Below, piece after piece: positions 17,730-26,737 of a DNA stretch of 64,000 nt. A program made the translations under genes and the position numbers. Position 1 is the stretch's first letter. Each line of letters opens with the position of its first letter. Source of the DNA: Anaerolineales bacterium (GTDB lineage: Bacteria; Chloroflexota; Anaerolineae; Anaerolineales; Villigracilaceae); NCBI GenBank assembly GCA_026928255.1, contig JAIXKJ010000003.1:459833-523832 (forward strand), written 5' to 3'. The notes beneath the pieces are model-generated. The model worked only from the letters and a program-made list of their open reading frames with translations, was not told the DNA's origin and searched no databases.

Positions 17730-19265
17730 TTAAATGTCTCGCGCAAGGATGGAGATAAAGAGAATTAAAAAGAGAAGCGCCCACATCACGCCGCTTTCTC
17801 CTTCGAGCAATTCGGCGACGAAACGCAGACTCTGCGTTAGCCCGCCGTAAAGCGAGCCGAGCCATTGATATAAGTTGTTGATTTTTTCGCCTTCGCCGCC
17901 CGACCACTGCGCCCGCATGGGCGCGAAGAGGCGGAAGCGTTTGCTCGCGCCGAATAAAAGGAGCGCCAAAATCGAGGCGGGGAGCGCTAAAAGCAGATTG
18001 CCAAATTTGAACGCGCCGTCCCAGCCGACGAATCCCAGCAGGAGTTGAGCGGCGAGCAAAACGACAATGCCGGCGGAATAAACCGCTTTCGCCCAACTCG
18101 GTTGTCCGTCTAAGGTTTCGAGTCCGCCGCGCAAGGCATGACGCAAATAGCCGGCGATTAATAACGCTTGCGCTACGAGCGCAAAAATGGCAAAGAGATT
18201 AAACGCGCCGTTCCAAACGGAAGCCGTCAGCGAAAGCGGAAGCGAAGAGAGAGTCCAGCCGCCGACGAGCAAAGCGTATTTCAGGCGCGGGTCTTGCGCG
18301 GAAGAAAGAAAGAGCGCGCCGCCGACTAAGACCAAAGCGCAACTCCATGCGATTGCGCCGACGGGGTTGCCGTTTAGCGCCGCCATCACGGAAAGCGCCG
18401 CCATGCCGATGACCCAATAAGGTCGTCCGTTTAATTCGTCCGAAGCGCGCAGCCACATCCAGCCGCCGTACAGCGCCGCGACGGAGGCGAGGAGAATCCA
18501 TAACGGCGAAAAGGTCGTCGCGGAAATTTGGACGCGCCCTAAAACGCTCAACGTGGCGGCGGCGACGACGAGGCGCAACATTGTGCCAAATCCGCGCCGC
18601 AAAGCGGAATCGGCGGCGAAGGGCAAATGGAGCGGCATCACGCCCAAACGGAGTCCTGCGGCGAGGATGAGGTAAATTTTCGCGTTGGGCGAGATCGAGT
18701 CAAATAGGACGTTTCCGCCGCCCGCCAAACTTTCGATATATGCCCACAAAACGAGCGCAATGCCGAACGCGCGAATTAAGAAGGAAAGAGAAATTTGTTC
18801 GCTGTCTTTTTTTCTGCGCGCCGAACGCAATTGGACGATTAACTCTGCAAGGTCGAGCGCCGCCCACGCCAGCAACAAAGCGAGCGGATTGTCTGCGGCG
18901 GTCGCCAAAATGCCTAAGCCGCCGAGCAAAAGCGCGCCCGCCCATGAAAGCGAATTAATTAACAGCGGGCGGCGGGCGGCGGCGAAGACGACGGCGAGAG
19001 TCAGCGCGGCGACGCTAAACGAAAGCGCCCAAGAAATTTTGTCCGCGCTAAAAAGGATAGGCGCGGGGAAGAGCGCTTTCGGCTGCCAAGATAGCGAAAG
19101 TTGAAAAGGCATTTGCGCGAGCCAAAGCGCGACGCCTAAAAAAGCCGCCGTTGCGCCGCTTGCGGCAATCAGCCAGGCGTAACGCGCTTTGGGCTGGACG
19201 ACTCGCAAAACGAACAGCATCATTGCCGTTAGAAAAAAAATCAAACAGACGCTCAAAATTAACAT
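17730..19265 (-). CDS. antiporter-like membrane subunit (NuoL/NuoN/HyfB related), divergent
   Basis: 511 residues starting at the ATG 19265 (MLILSVCLIFFLT...), with about fourteen hydrophobic segments. The ADKISWALSFSVAALTLAVV stretch near residue 80 corresponds to the D-x-hydroxy-x-hydrophobic start of the antiporter domain. In the core motif the usual Lys five residues before the conserved Pro is Arg (GLRLGVMPLH) and the His is kept. The TM5 glutamate after Trp is Ala (LLAWAALDLAEL, with nearby Asp and Glu). It is the first gene of the three-gene membrane module. Neither NADH-, ferredoxin- nor hydrogenase-type redox subunits are nearby. Confidence 0.72.
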   Translation of the reverse strand: MLILSVCLIFFLTAMMLFVLRVVQPKARYAWLIAASGATAAFLGVALWLAQMPFQLSLSWQPKALFPAPILFSADKISWALSFSVAALTLAVVFAAARRPLLINSLSWAGALLLGGLGILATAADNPLALLLAWAALDLAELIVQLRSARRKKDSEQISLSFLIRAFGIALVLWAYIESLAGGGNVLFDSISPNAKIYLILAAGLRLGVMPLHLPFAADSALRRGFGTMLRLVVAAATLSVLGRVQISATTFSPLWILLASVAALYGGWMWLRASDELNGRPYWVIGMAALSVMAALNGNPVGAIAWSCALVLVGGALFLSSAQDPRLKYALLVGGWTLSSLPLSLTASVWNGAFNLFAIFALVAQALLIAGYLRHALRGGLETLDGQPSWAKAVYSAGIVVLLAAQLLLGFVGWDGAFKFGNLLLALPASILALLLFGASKRFRLFAPMRAQWSGGEGEKINNLYQWLGSLYGGLTQSLRFVAELLEGESGVMWALLFLILFISILARDI

Positions 19266-19306
19266 AAACGCGCGTAATTGTAACAGTATTGAACGCTTCG
19301 GTTTGG

Positions 19307-19312
19307 TACAAT
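19307..19312 (+). promoter_or_regulatory. extended -10 of the DUF3048 gene, likely leaderless
   Basis: TGG followed by TACAAT. Seven bases separate it from the ATG at 19320, and no Shine-Dalgarno sequence exists between them. No -35 box is recognisable, which is compatible with an extended -10 promoter. Confidence 0.45.
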
Positions 19313-19319
19313 CTTTGCC

Positions 19320-20609
19320 ATGATTTTTGGCAGCCGCCGCTTTGCGTTTTGGATTTTGACGCTTTCTCTCGCCGTTTCTTGTTCCGCGCCGCCTGTCGCC
19401 GCGCAACCAGACTTTACGCCGACTCCGATTCAAATCGAATATCCGTCCACGCCGACGCCTTTTTCGCCGCAAGCGGACGATTCGCCAAACCCCTATTTGA
19501 CGATGAATTCGCCGCAAGAGGCGTTGCCGACTTTTACGCCGTACCCGACGAAGTACGTCGCGCCGCAAGATTTTTCCGCGCCGATAGAATCGCCGCCCGA
19601 CGAGCAATCCGCTGCGACGCTTTATAACCCGCTGACCGGGCTGCCGATTGACGATCCGTCTTTCTTGCAAGTTCGTCCGCTGGCGATTAAGGTCGGCAAC
19701 TCGCCGGATTACGTCCGCCCGCAATCGGGCTTAACCCTCGCGGATGTAGTCTATGAATATTACATCGAATGGGGCGACACGCGCTTTATCGCCGTGTTTT
19801 ACAGCAACCTTTACGACATCGAGCGGATCGGTCCCGTCCGTTCGGGGCGCTACTTTGACGAACACATCGTGCGGATGTATCGCTCTTTCCTCATGTTCAA
19901 AGGCGCGGACAAACGCGAGTTCGATTATTTTATGGGCTTGGACGTCGCCGAGCGTTTTATTTCCGTCGGCATTGGGAAATGCCCGCCGTATTATTACGGA
20001 CCGTACAAACGCGACGCTTACAATAATATTTTTTTCAACGCGACATTATGGGAAGACTGCGTCGCCAAAAAGGAATTGGACAACAGCCCGCAAACTCTCG
20101 TCAGCGGATTTTTCGCGGAGGAGATTCCGCAAACGCCGTTGAAGGCAAAACGCATTTACGATTTTTACACCAACTACAGTTACAACTATTGGCAATACGA
20201 CGAAGAGACGCATTCATACTTCCGCTATCAAGAAGCGAAAGATTTAGGCGGAAGCCGCGACGCGGAAGTTTACGCGCAACTTTTTGACGATTATACAAAA
20301 CAACCTGTTACGGCGGATAACGTCGTCGTCATTTTTGTGCCGTATATTTTCACCAATCAAAATCAAGCGGAAGACGAAGTTTTCAATCCCTCGCTGATTG
20401 ATTACGGCAACGCTTATGTCTTCCGCGACGGAGTCGTCATTCCCGCTTATTGGAAGCGCGTCGCCATAGATCAGCCGCTGTTGCTGACTCAACTCGACGG
20501 TTCGCCGATTTACTTGCGACCCGGTCAAACTTTTTATCAGGTGATGGGCATTACGTCCGCGCAAAAGCAAAACGGCGAAGATTGGCGCTTTGAATTTCAT
20601 ACGCCGTAA
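19320..20609 (+). CDS. DUF3048 domain lipoprotein (YerB-like)
   Basis: 429 residues. Residues 1-20 form a lipoprotein signal with the lipidated cysteine at 21 (LSLAVSC), followed by a Pro/Thr/Ser-rich linker to about 95. The DUF3048 N-terminal domain begins at NPLTGLPIDDPSFLQVRPLA and contains SGLTLADVVYEYYIEWGDTR and RIGPVRSGRYFD. The C-terminal domain ends with RPGQTFYQVMG. This is the Bacillus YerB family, common in Firmicutes and Chloroflexota, whose biochemical role is unknown. The protein should sit on the outer face of the membrane. Confidence 0.85.
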   Translation: MIFGSRRFAFWILTLSLAVSCSAPPVAAQPDFTPTPIQIEYPSTPTPFSPQADDSPNPYLTMNSPQEALPTFTPYPTKYVAPQDFSAPIESPPDEQSAATLYNPLTGLPIDDPSFLQVRPLAIKVGNSPDYVRPQSGLTLADVVYEYYIEWGDTRFIAVFYSNLYDIERIGPVRSGRYFDEHIVRMYRSFLMFKGADKREFDYFMGLDVAERFISVGIGKCPPYYYGPYKRDAYNNIFFNATLWEDCVAKKELDNSPQTLVSGFFAEEIPQTPLKAKRIYDFYTNYSYNYWQYDEETHSYFRYQEAKDLGGSRDAEVYAQLFDDYTKQPVTADNVVVIFVPYIFTNQNQAEDEVFNPSLIDYGNAYVFRDGVVIPAYWKRVAIDQPLLLTQLDGSPIYLRPGQTFYQVMGITSAQKQNGEDWRFEFHTP

Positions 20610-20624
20610 CTTACATGCTAAAAT
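20596..20624 (+). promoter_or_regulatory. extended -10 promoter of the zinc-ribbon gene
   Basis: TTCATA (20596-20601), a 17-bp spacer and TAAAAT (20619-20624) preceded by TGC, that is an extended -10. It overlaps the 3' end of the DUF3048 gene. The leader is about 15 nt and contains GGAG before the ATG at 20645. Confidence 0.5.
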
Positions 20625-20644
20625 GAACCAACTTTGGAGTTCTC

Positions 20645-21187
20645 ATGGCATTTGACCCTGTTTTCTTAAGCAACTTTACGCTCGTGCTGACGGCGTTCGC
20701 CGCCGCCTTCTTAATCGCGCTGTGGATTAGTCTCGTGATTTGGACTTACCGCGACGCCCGCTCGCGCACGCGAGATCCGCTAGTGCGGACTCTCTCCGCG
20801 TTGTTGACGGCGGTGTTAAATCTGCCGGGCGTGTTGGTCTATCTCATCCTGCGCCCGCAACGCACGCTGGAAGAGGAATATCAACGCACGCTGGAAGAGG
20901 AAGCGCTCTTGCAAGCGTTGGAAGATTTGCCGCTTTGCCCAGGCTGCGAACGGCGCGTCAAAGAAGATTGGCAAGTCTGCCCGAACTGCCACACGAAATT
21001 AAAAAAGAACTGCCACAACTGTTCCAAACTGATGGAATTGCCGTGGAACATCTGCCCCTATTGCGGAACGCCCGCGCCCGGCGCGCGCATCGAAGCGACC
21101 AGCATTGACGAAGCGTTGAAGAACATCCGCGTCGCCGACGAAGCGCCAAGCGTTCGACTCGAATCCGAACCGAGCGAGGAATCTTAA
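20645..21187 (+). CDS. membrane-anchored double zinc-ribbon protein
   Basis: 180 residues. A hydrophobic segment at about 10-33 is followed by a conserved patch with WTYRDARSRTRDPLVRTLS. A second hydrophobic stretch (LLTAVLNLPGVLVYLIL) follows, then the EEEYQRTLEEEALLQALED region. Four CxxC pairs come next: CPGC, CPNC, CHNC and CPYC, making two zinc ribbons at about 98-150. The acidic/Ser tail is disordered. The zinc ribbons would face the cytoplasm. This architecture is common in Anaerolineae, but no function is established to my knowledge. Confidence 0.8.
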   Translation: MAFDPVFLSNFTLVLTAFAAAFLIALWISLVIWTYRDARSRTRDPLVRTLSALLTAVLNLPGVLVYLILRPQRTLEEEYQRTLEEEALLQALEDLPLCPGCERRVKEDWQVCPNCHTKLKKNCHNCSKLMELPWNICPYCGTPAPGARIEATSIDEALKNIRVADEAPSVRLESEPSEES

Positions 21188-21300
21188 AACTCCTCGCGCA
21201 AGCGTTTGGCGTCTTTGAACAAAAAAAGATTTTCTTAAATGAAATTGAATCCGGTTGACTTTTACGAGGCGCGACGCGCTTCGTATTTTTGCGTGAAAAA

Positions 21301-22866
21301 ATGAAAAAACAAATTTTGACTTTCGTCCTTTTAATCTTGCTCGTCGCCTGCTCCGCGCCGACGGCGACCCCGACTCTGACTCCCGTTTTGCCGACGCCAA
21401 CTTCCGCGCCGACTCAACCCGTTAACGCGACAGCGACGGCGACTCAGATTCCGCCGAAAGCGCAATCGCTCTGGATCTACGCCCTCGCCGCGCCTTTCCC
21501 AACCGTGCCAGACGACGTTTCGTCCGCCGATTTGCTCGCCGCGTGGAACGGCGAATCGTTAAGCGAAAATGGTCAGCCGTTGCTCATGGCAGAATCCACT
21601 TTGAGGGCGTTTCGCGCCCTGTGGGGCGAACCCGCTTCGGGCGCAGTCCGGAGCGTTGACAAAGAGGAAATTCTAGACGAGGCGTGGACTCCGCCCTTTA
21701 AGTGGGCGATTATCCCTTTTGAAGAAATTCAACCCAAATGGAAAATCCTCAGCGTGGACGGTCAATCGCCGATTCACAAAGACTTTGACGAAAATGTATA
21801 TCCGCTAAAAGCGTTGATAAGCGGGGAAAATTTGCCCGCCACGAATCGCGATCCGTCCAAACTGGCGACGGTGGTTTTGACCGGCGTAACCGCTCTCGTC
21901 CGCGCAACGGCGTTCACGATGGAAACCAAAGGCGTAACCCGACCGGGCGAACTGGTTTACGATTGGCTGCACGGCGCGGACGTGTTGCACGTCAGCAACG
22001 AAGTGGCGTTTGACTCGACTTGCCCTTTCCCGAAGCCGGGCTACACAAATTACATTTTATGCAGCGACCCGAAATATTTAGAATTGCTGAAATATGTCGG
22101 AACGGACATTGTGGAATTAACGGGCGATCACTTTGCGGATCGCGGCTCGCAAGCCATGCTCGACACGCTGCAAATGTATAAAGACAACAACATCCTTTAT
22201 TACGGCGGCGGCGCAAACGAAGAAGAAGGGCGCAAACCCGTTTACTTAAACGTCAACGGAAATAAAATTGCCTTTATGGGTTGCAACGGCAAAGTCGCTT
22301 ATACGATGGTCAAAGCGACCGACATCAAACCGGGCGCGGCGGATTGCGGCGATTATAAATTTTTCACGCAACAAGTCAAAGACGTCGCCGCGCAAGGCTA
22401 CATGGTGATTTTTACCTTTCAGCATGAAGAATGCTATCATTCGGGACCTTGCTATATGCACGCGCAAGGCTTTCACGCCGTCGCCGACGCGGGCGCAACC
22501 GTCGTCAGCGGCAGTCAGGCGCACTTCCCGCATCTGATGGAATTTCGCGGCGACTCGTTCATCCACTTCGGTTTGGGAAATTTATTCTTCGACCAAATGA
22601 CCTACGAACTCCCCGACGGAAAAATCATTGACGGCACGCGCCGCGAATTTATTGATCGCCACATTTTCTACGACGGAAAATATCTCGGCGTAGAATTGCT
22701 GACCGCCATGCTCGAAGATTTCTCGCGTCCGCGCCCGATGAATCAGCGCGAGCGGACTCAATTCCTTTCGGAATATTTTGCGTACAGCGGCTGGACGACC
22801 TTGCAGCCAACGCCGCTTCCGCCGCCGACGCCGACTCTCACGCCCATCGCTCTGCCTTCGCCCTAA
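21301..22866 (+). CDS. CapA/PgsA-like lipoprotein (PGA_cap metallophosphatase fold)
   Basis: 521 residues from the ATG at 21301. A TTG four codons earlier is less likely. The signal is MKKQILTFVLLILLVAC with Cys17 lipidated, then a Pro/Thr linker. The PGA_cap domain occupies roughly 190-490. SNEVAFD corresponds to the usual NxE metal motif, ELTGDHFADRG to the ...NNHxxD-like turn, GSQAHFPH to GxHPHxxQ and HFGLGNLFFDQ to the LGNxxFDQ motif. Relatives act in poly-gamma-glutamate capsule synthesis or anchoring. No capB/capC is present here, so the substrate is open. Confidence 0.85.
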   Translation: MKKQILTFVLLILLVACSAPTATPTLTPVLPTPTSAPTQPVNATATATQIPPKAQSLWIYALAAPFPTVPDDVSSADLLAAWNGESLSENGQPLLMAESTLRAFRALWGEPASGAVRSVDKEEILDEAWTPPFKWAIIPFEEIQPKWKILSVDGQSPIHKDFDENVYPLKALISGENLPATNRDPSKLATVVLTGVTALVRATAFTMETKGVTRPGELVYDWLHGADVLHVSNEVAFDSTCPFPKPGYTNYILCSDPKYLELLKYVGTDIVELTGDHFADRGSQAMLDTLQMYKDNNILYYGGGANEEEGRKPVYLNVNGNKIAFMGCNGKVAYTMVKATDIKPGAADCGDYKFFTQQVKDVAAQGYMVIFTFQHEECYHSGPCYMHAQGFHAVADAGATVVSGSQAHFPHLMEFRGDSFIHFGLGNLFFDQMTYELPDGKIIDGTRREFIDRHIFYDGKYLGVELLTAMLEDFSRPRPMNQRERTQFLSEYFAYSGWTTLQPTPLPPPTPTLTPIALPSP

Positions 22867-22909
22867 CATCGGGTAGAATAGAAGCCGATTTCACGAAAAA
22901 GAGGAATAG

Positions 22910-23290
22910 ATGAACAAACAAATTATTCACACCGATAAAGCCCCCAAAGCCATTGGACCATACTCGCAAGCCGTGCGCGTCGGCGATTTTATTTACACGG
23001 CAGGTCAAGTCGCGCTCGACCCGTCCACAATGGAACTCGTCGCTGGCGGCGTAGAAGAGCAGACTCGCCAAGTCCTCGCCAACCTGACTCAAGTCCTCGC
23101 GGCGGCTGGCGCCGACCTGAGCAAAGTCGTCAAGACGACGGTTTTCTTGCAAGACATGGGCGACTTCGCTAAGATGAACGCTATCTACGCCGAAGCCTTT
23201 ACCGAAAATCCGCCCGCTCGCTCGACGGTGGCGGTGGCAGGGTTGCCGAAAGGCGCGTTGGTTGAAATCGAGTGCGTGGCGCTGGCGTAA
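22910..23290 (+). CDS. ridA: RidA family enamine/imine deaminase
   Basis: 126 residues, the full family length. RidA hydrolyses reactive 2-aminoacrylate and related enamines made by PLP enzymes. The signature GPYSQAVRVGDFIYTAGQV is intact, as are the catalytic arginine in PARSTVAVAGLPKGALVEIE and the glutamate after it. The protein is cytosolic and trimeric in the family. It has an AGAGGAAT-type ribosome site and a TAGAAT -10 at 22874-22879. The 3' neighbour starts 30 bp later on the same strand. Confidence 0.95.
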   Translation: MNKQIIHTDKAPKAIGPYSQAVRVGDFIYTAGQVALDPSTMELVAGGVEEQTRQVLANLTQVLAAAGADLSKVVKTTVFLQDMGDFAKMNAIYAEAFTENPPARSTVAVAGLPKGALVEIECVALA

Positions 23291-23320
23291 TTGATTCAAG
23301 GCGACGAAGTTTCGTTTTCC

Positions 23321-24328
23321 ATGAGCGACTCACCTTTCGTTTCTGTCGTCGTCCCTTGTTACAACGAAGAAGCCACCATCGGCAAATTATTGGAAGCGCT
23401 GCGCCGCCAAACCTACCCGTTGACGCGCATGGAAGTCATCATCGCCGACGGCATGTCCGCAGACGGGACGCTGACGGCGATTGAACGCTTTCAACGCGAA
23501 CAAAACGAACTTGCGATTCGCGTCGTGAAAAATCAGGCGCGTTCGATTCCGTCTGGCGTGAATCAAGCCGTCCGCGAAGCGCGCGGCGAAATCATCGTCC
23601 GCCTCGACGCGCATTCTATGCCGATTCCCGAATATGTGGCGCGTTGTGTGGAAGCGCATCAAAAGGGCAAGGGCGACAACGTCGGCGGCGCGTGGGACAT
23701 TCAGCCCGGCGCGGACACTTGGGTTGCGAAATCCATCGCGCATGCCGCTGCGCATCCGCTGGGCGTGGGCGACGCGCTCTACCGTCTCGACGCCCAAGCG
23801 GGCGCGGTGGACACCGTGCCGTTTGGCTCGTTCCGCCGCGAGTTGTTCGAGCGCGTCGGCGCGTTTGACGAATCGCTGCTGGCGAACGAAGATTACGAGT
23901 TCAACGCGCGCCTGCGTCAGGCGGGCGGAACGGTTTGGCTCGACCCGTCCATCCGCTCGGTGTATTTTTCGCGCGAGACCTTTGGAAAATTGGCGCGTCA
24001 ATATTGGCGTTACGGTTTTTGGAAATTCAAAATGCTCAAACGCTACCCGCAAACTTTGCGCTGGCGGCAAGCGCTTCCGCCGACTTTTGTCTTAACCTTA
24101 TTAACTTTAATTCTGTTATCTCTTTTTCTGCCGCTGGCCCGCTTTGCCTTATTTTTACAATGTTTTATTTATCTTCTCGTTCTCGAACTTGCCGCATTAA
24201 TGCTTGCGCTAAAAACAAAAAAAATTTTCTTGCTTTGGGGGCTGCCCTCCGCGATTGCGACCATGCACCTTGCGTGGGGCGCGGGCTTTTTATGGAGCGG
24301 CGCGACAGGCGCTTTCAAACATGACTGA
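23321..24328 (+). CDS. GT2 glycosyltransferase, ExoA-like
   Basis: 335 residues from the ATG at 23321. A TTG ten codons earlier would give an unsupported leader. GT-A motifs: VVVPCYNEEATIGKLLEAL at the start, IIADGMSADGT, VRLDAHSMP (DxD-type) and FDESLLANEDYEFNARLRQ (the ED base motif). Two or three hydrophobic segments at about 255-325 anchor the C-terminus, as in ExoA-type succinoglycan transferases. This is the first gene of the exopolysaccharide block, and its last 8 bp overlap the sugar-1-P transferase gene. Confidence 0.9.
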   Translation: MSDSPFVSVVVPCYNEEATIGKLLEALRRQTYPLTRMEVIIADGMSADGTLTAIERFQREQNELAIRVVKNQARSIPSGVNQAVREARGEIIVRLDAHSMPIPEYVARCVEAHQKGKGDNVGGAWDIQPGADTWVAKSIAHAAAHPLGVGDALYRLDAQAGAVDTVPFGSFRRELFERVGAFDESLLANEDYEFNARLRQAGGTVWLDPSIRSVYFSRETFGKLARQYWRYGFWKFKMLKRYPQTLRWRQALPPTFVLTLLTLILLSLFLPLARFALFLQCFIYLLVLELAALMLALKTKKIFLLWGLPSAIATMHLAWGAGFLWSGATGAFKHD

Positions 24329-25760
24329 AATTTATCATCCGTCGTTGCGCCTGCGTCCCAGCGAACAGCGCGTCGTTTTGCTCGTCGGCGATTTAATTGC
24401 GTCCGCCGCGGCGACGGCGGGAGCGATTTTCTTTTGGTATCAATATTTGCTTTACCGCTTAATCGAAAGCGGGGTTGCGCCAAGCCTCGCGGAAAAAATC
24501 GTCCGCGTTAAAACGCCGTTGTGGTTTTACGTCCTGCCGCTGATTTGGCTGGTGTTGATGATTGATTCCTATGAATTGCACACCGCCTCGAACTGGAAAA
24601 AAACGCTTCGCGCCATCGCCGTCGCGCCGATTGTGGGATTAGTCAGTTATTCGTTGCTCTTCATCTTGAACAGCGAACCGAACTCGTTGCCACGCATCGC
24701 CGTCGGCGCGTTTTTGATTCTCGCCTCGATTTTGACTTTGGGCTGGCGCGCCGTCTACATTCGACTCTACACTTCGTCGGGGTTGATGCGCCGCGTGCTG
24801 GTCATCGGCGCGGGCAAAGCCGGGCGGACGTTGGTCGAAGCCTATCGCGGGTTAAATCCGCCGCCCTTTGTTTTAGTCGGCTTCATTGACGACGACCTGT
24901 CCAAAAAAAATAAATCCTACAACGGATTCTCCGTGTTGGGTTGCAGCGAACATCTTTTGGATTTAATCGAAGAACATCGCATCTCGGACGCGGTGGTGGC
25001 GATTAACGGCGAAATTAAAGGCGAAACTTTCCAAACCATTTTGGACGTCCAAGAGCGCGGCGTGGAAGTTACGCGCATGCCGATTATGTACGAAGAGTTG
25101 ACTCAGCGCGTGCCAATCGAACACCTGGAAACGGATTGGGTGATTCGCTCGTTCGTTGACCAAGTCCGCGTGCATGGGTTGTACGAATTGCTCAAACGCT
25201 TGATGGACATTTTGGGAAGCATTGTCGGGCTGATTATTTTCCTTTTAGTTTTTCCGTTTATTGCGGTTGCCGTCGTTTGGGAAACCGGTCGCCCTATTTT
25301 TTATTCGCAGCCGCGTTTGGGCAAAGGCGGAAAAATTTTCCCGATTTTGAAATTTCGCACGATGATGCAAGACGCAGAAGCGGAAGGCGTGAAAGCGGCG
25401 GAAGAGAACGACCCGCGCATTACCAAAGTCGGCAACTTTTTGCGGAAGACGCGCCTCGACGAATTGCCGCAATTTTGGACGGTCTTGAGCGGCGAGATGA
25501 GTTTAGTCGGTCCGCGCGCCGAACGCCCTGAATTGGTGGCGAGTTATCAAAAGCAGATTCCATTTTATCGCGCGCGTTTGCTGGTCAAACCGGGTCTGAC
25601 GGGCTGGGCGCAAATCAATTACGGTTACGTCGCCACAGTGAAAGAAACGGTGGTCAAGTTGGAGTACGATTTGTATTACATCAAACATCGCACCTTAAAT
25701 TTAGATTTCAGCATTGTGCTTCGCACCATCGGCACGGTTTTGCGTAGGTCGGGACGATGA
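24321..25760 (+). CDS. polyprenyl-phosphate sugar-1-phosphate transferase (WbaP/PglC-type)
   Basis: Transfers a hexose-1-phosphate from UDP-sugar to undecaprenyl phosphate, the first membrane step of repeat-unit synthesis. 479 residues: four or five N-terminal membrane segments (about 20-160), a Rossmann-like domain (RVLVIGAGKAGRTLVEA, about 165-270), then the conserved bacterial sugar-transferase domain. That domain carries KRLMDILGS, LKFRTMMQDAE, TRLDELPQFW, LSGEMSLVGPRAERPE and KPGLTGWAQI. The ATG at 24321 overlaps the preceding gene by 8 bp, and the stop overlaps the epimerase gene by 4 bp. Confidence 0.93.
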   Translation: MTEIYHPSLRLRPSEQRVVLLVGDLIASAAATAGAIFFWYQYLLYRLIESGVAPSLAEKIVRVKTPLWFYVLPLIWLVLMIDSYELHTASNWKKTLRAIAVAPIVGLVSYSLLFILNSEPNSLPRIAVGAFLILASILTLGWRAVYIRLYTSSGLMRRVLVIGAGKAGRTLVEAYRGLNPPPFVLVGFIDDDLSKKNKSYNGFSVLGCSEHLLDLIEEHRISDAVVAINGEIKGETFQTILDVQERGVEVTRMPIMYEELTQRVPIEHLETDWVIRSFVDQVRVHGLYELLKRLMDILGSIVGLIIFLLVFPFIAVAVVWETGRPIFYSQPRLGKGGKIFPILKFRTMMQDAEAEGVKAAEENDPRITKVGNFLRKTRLDELPQFWTVLSGEMSLVGPRAERPELVASYQKQIPFYRARLLVKPGLTGWAQINYGYVATVKETVVKLEYDLYYIKHRTLNLDFSIVLRTIGTVLRRSGR

Positions 25761-26686
25761 AGGCGCTGATAACTGGCGGCGCGGGCTTTATCGGCTCGCA
25801 CATTTCGCGCGCGCTTTTAGAGCGCGGACATCGCGTCCGCGTTTTTGATAATTTTTCATCGGGCAAAAAAGAAAACCTCAAAGGCTTAGACGTTGAAATT
25901 TTTGAAGGCGATCTGCGCGACGCGGACGCTGTCGCCAAAGCCGTGCGCGGCGCGGAAGTGATTTTCCACGAGGCGGCGTTTGTTTCAGTCGCCGAGTCAA
26001 TGGGGAAGCCGCAAGAATGTTTTGACATTAACGCCAACGGGACGTCCGTCTTGTTTGAAGCCGCGCGCAAAGCGGACGTCAGGCGCGTGGTCTTTGCGAG
26101 CAGCGCGGCGGTTTACGGCGATTCAGACGATTACCCGCTGACGGAAGATTCGCCTTTGCGCCCGCTCTCGCCGTACGCCGCGTCCAAACGGACGAACGAA
26201 ATTTACGGTCAACTGTACACGACGGCGTTTAATTTGGAAGCGGTCGCTTTGCGCTACTTCAACGTTTACGGTCCGCGCCAACGGCCTGATTCGATGTACG
26301 CCGCCGCCGTGCCGATTTTCATCCGCCGCATGTTGGACGGCAAACCCGTTACCGTCTTTGGCGACGGCGGTCAAACGCGCGATTTAGTAAATGTAAAAGA
26401 TGTAGCGCAAGCGAATTTATTAGCGGCGGAACATCCAAACGCGCCAGGTCAAATTTTTAATGTGTGCACTGGCGTCGAGACAAAGTTATTGGACTTATTA
26501 GATATTCTTTACAAAATTTTTCCCAACGCGCCGAAGCCCGTCCACGCCGAAGCGCGCGCAGGCGATATTTATCGTTCGATTGGAACGCCGAAAAAAATCG
26601 CGGACGCGCTCGGCTACAAACCGCAAATCACTTTATCGCAAGGCTTGCGCGAAGCGGTAGAAGAGATGCGTAACTTTCAACCTTAA
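25757..26686 (+). CDS. NAD-dependent NDP-sugar epimerase/dehydratase (GalE-like)
   Basis: 309-residue extended SDR. ITGGAGFIGSHISRALL is the NAD-binding glycine motif, DLRD and HEAAFVSV follow, SSAAVYGD supplies the Ser/Thr, and YAASKRTNE the catalytic YxxxK. RYFNVYGPRQ is typical of UDP-glucose 4-epimerases and UDP-glucuronate epimerase/decarboxylases. The substrate is not resolved by sequence. The last residues (NFQP) and the stop codon are encoded inside a heptamer repeat array, so the C-terminus may have been altered by array expansion. Confidence 0.92.
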   Translation: MKALITGGAGFIGSHISRALLERGHRVRVFDNFSSGKKENLKGLDVEIFEGDLRDADAVAKAVRGAEVIFHEAAFVSVAESMGKPQECFDINANGTSVLFEAARKADVRRVVFASSAAVYGDSDDYPLTEDSPLRPLSPYAASKRTNEIYGQLYTTAFNLEAVALRYFNVYGPRQRPDSMYAAAVPIFIRRMLDGKPVTVFGDGGQTRDLVNVKDVAQANLLAAEHPNAPGQIFNVCTGVETKLLDLLDILYKIFPNAPKPVHAEARAGDIYRSIGTPKKIADALGYKPQITLSQGLREAVEEMRNFQP

Positions 26687-26726
26687 ACCTGCAACCTTAA
26701 ACTTGTAACCTTCAACCTGCAACCTT
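26671..26726 (+). repeat. heptanucleotide tandem array (STRR-like), locus 1
   Basis: Eight 7-bp units: TAACTTT, CAACCTT, AAACCTG, CAACCTT, AAACTTG, TAACCTT, CAACCTG, CAACCTT. The consensus is (C/A/T)AACCT(T/G). The array begins in the last codons of the epimerase gene, supplies its TAA, and fills most of the gap to the next ATG at 26738. That start has no Shine-Dalgarno sequence. Confidence 0.85.
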
Positions 26727-26737
26727 AAGCCGCCCAA

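Noticed and set aside
19266..19724. A long N-terminal extension in frame with the antiporter-like gene at 17730-19265
   Set aside because: The extension is Arg-rich with no family resemblance and is the antisense of the DUF3048 gene. The ATG at 19265 begins a normal hydrophobic segment.
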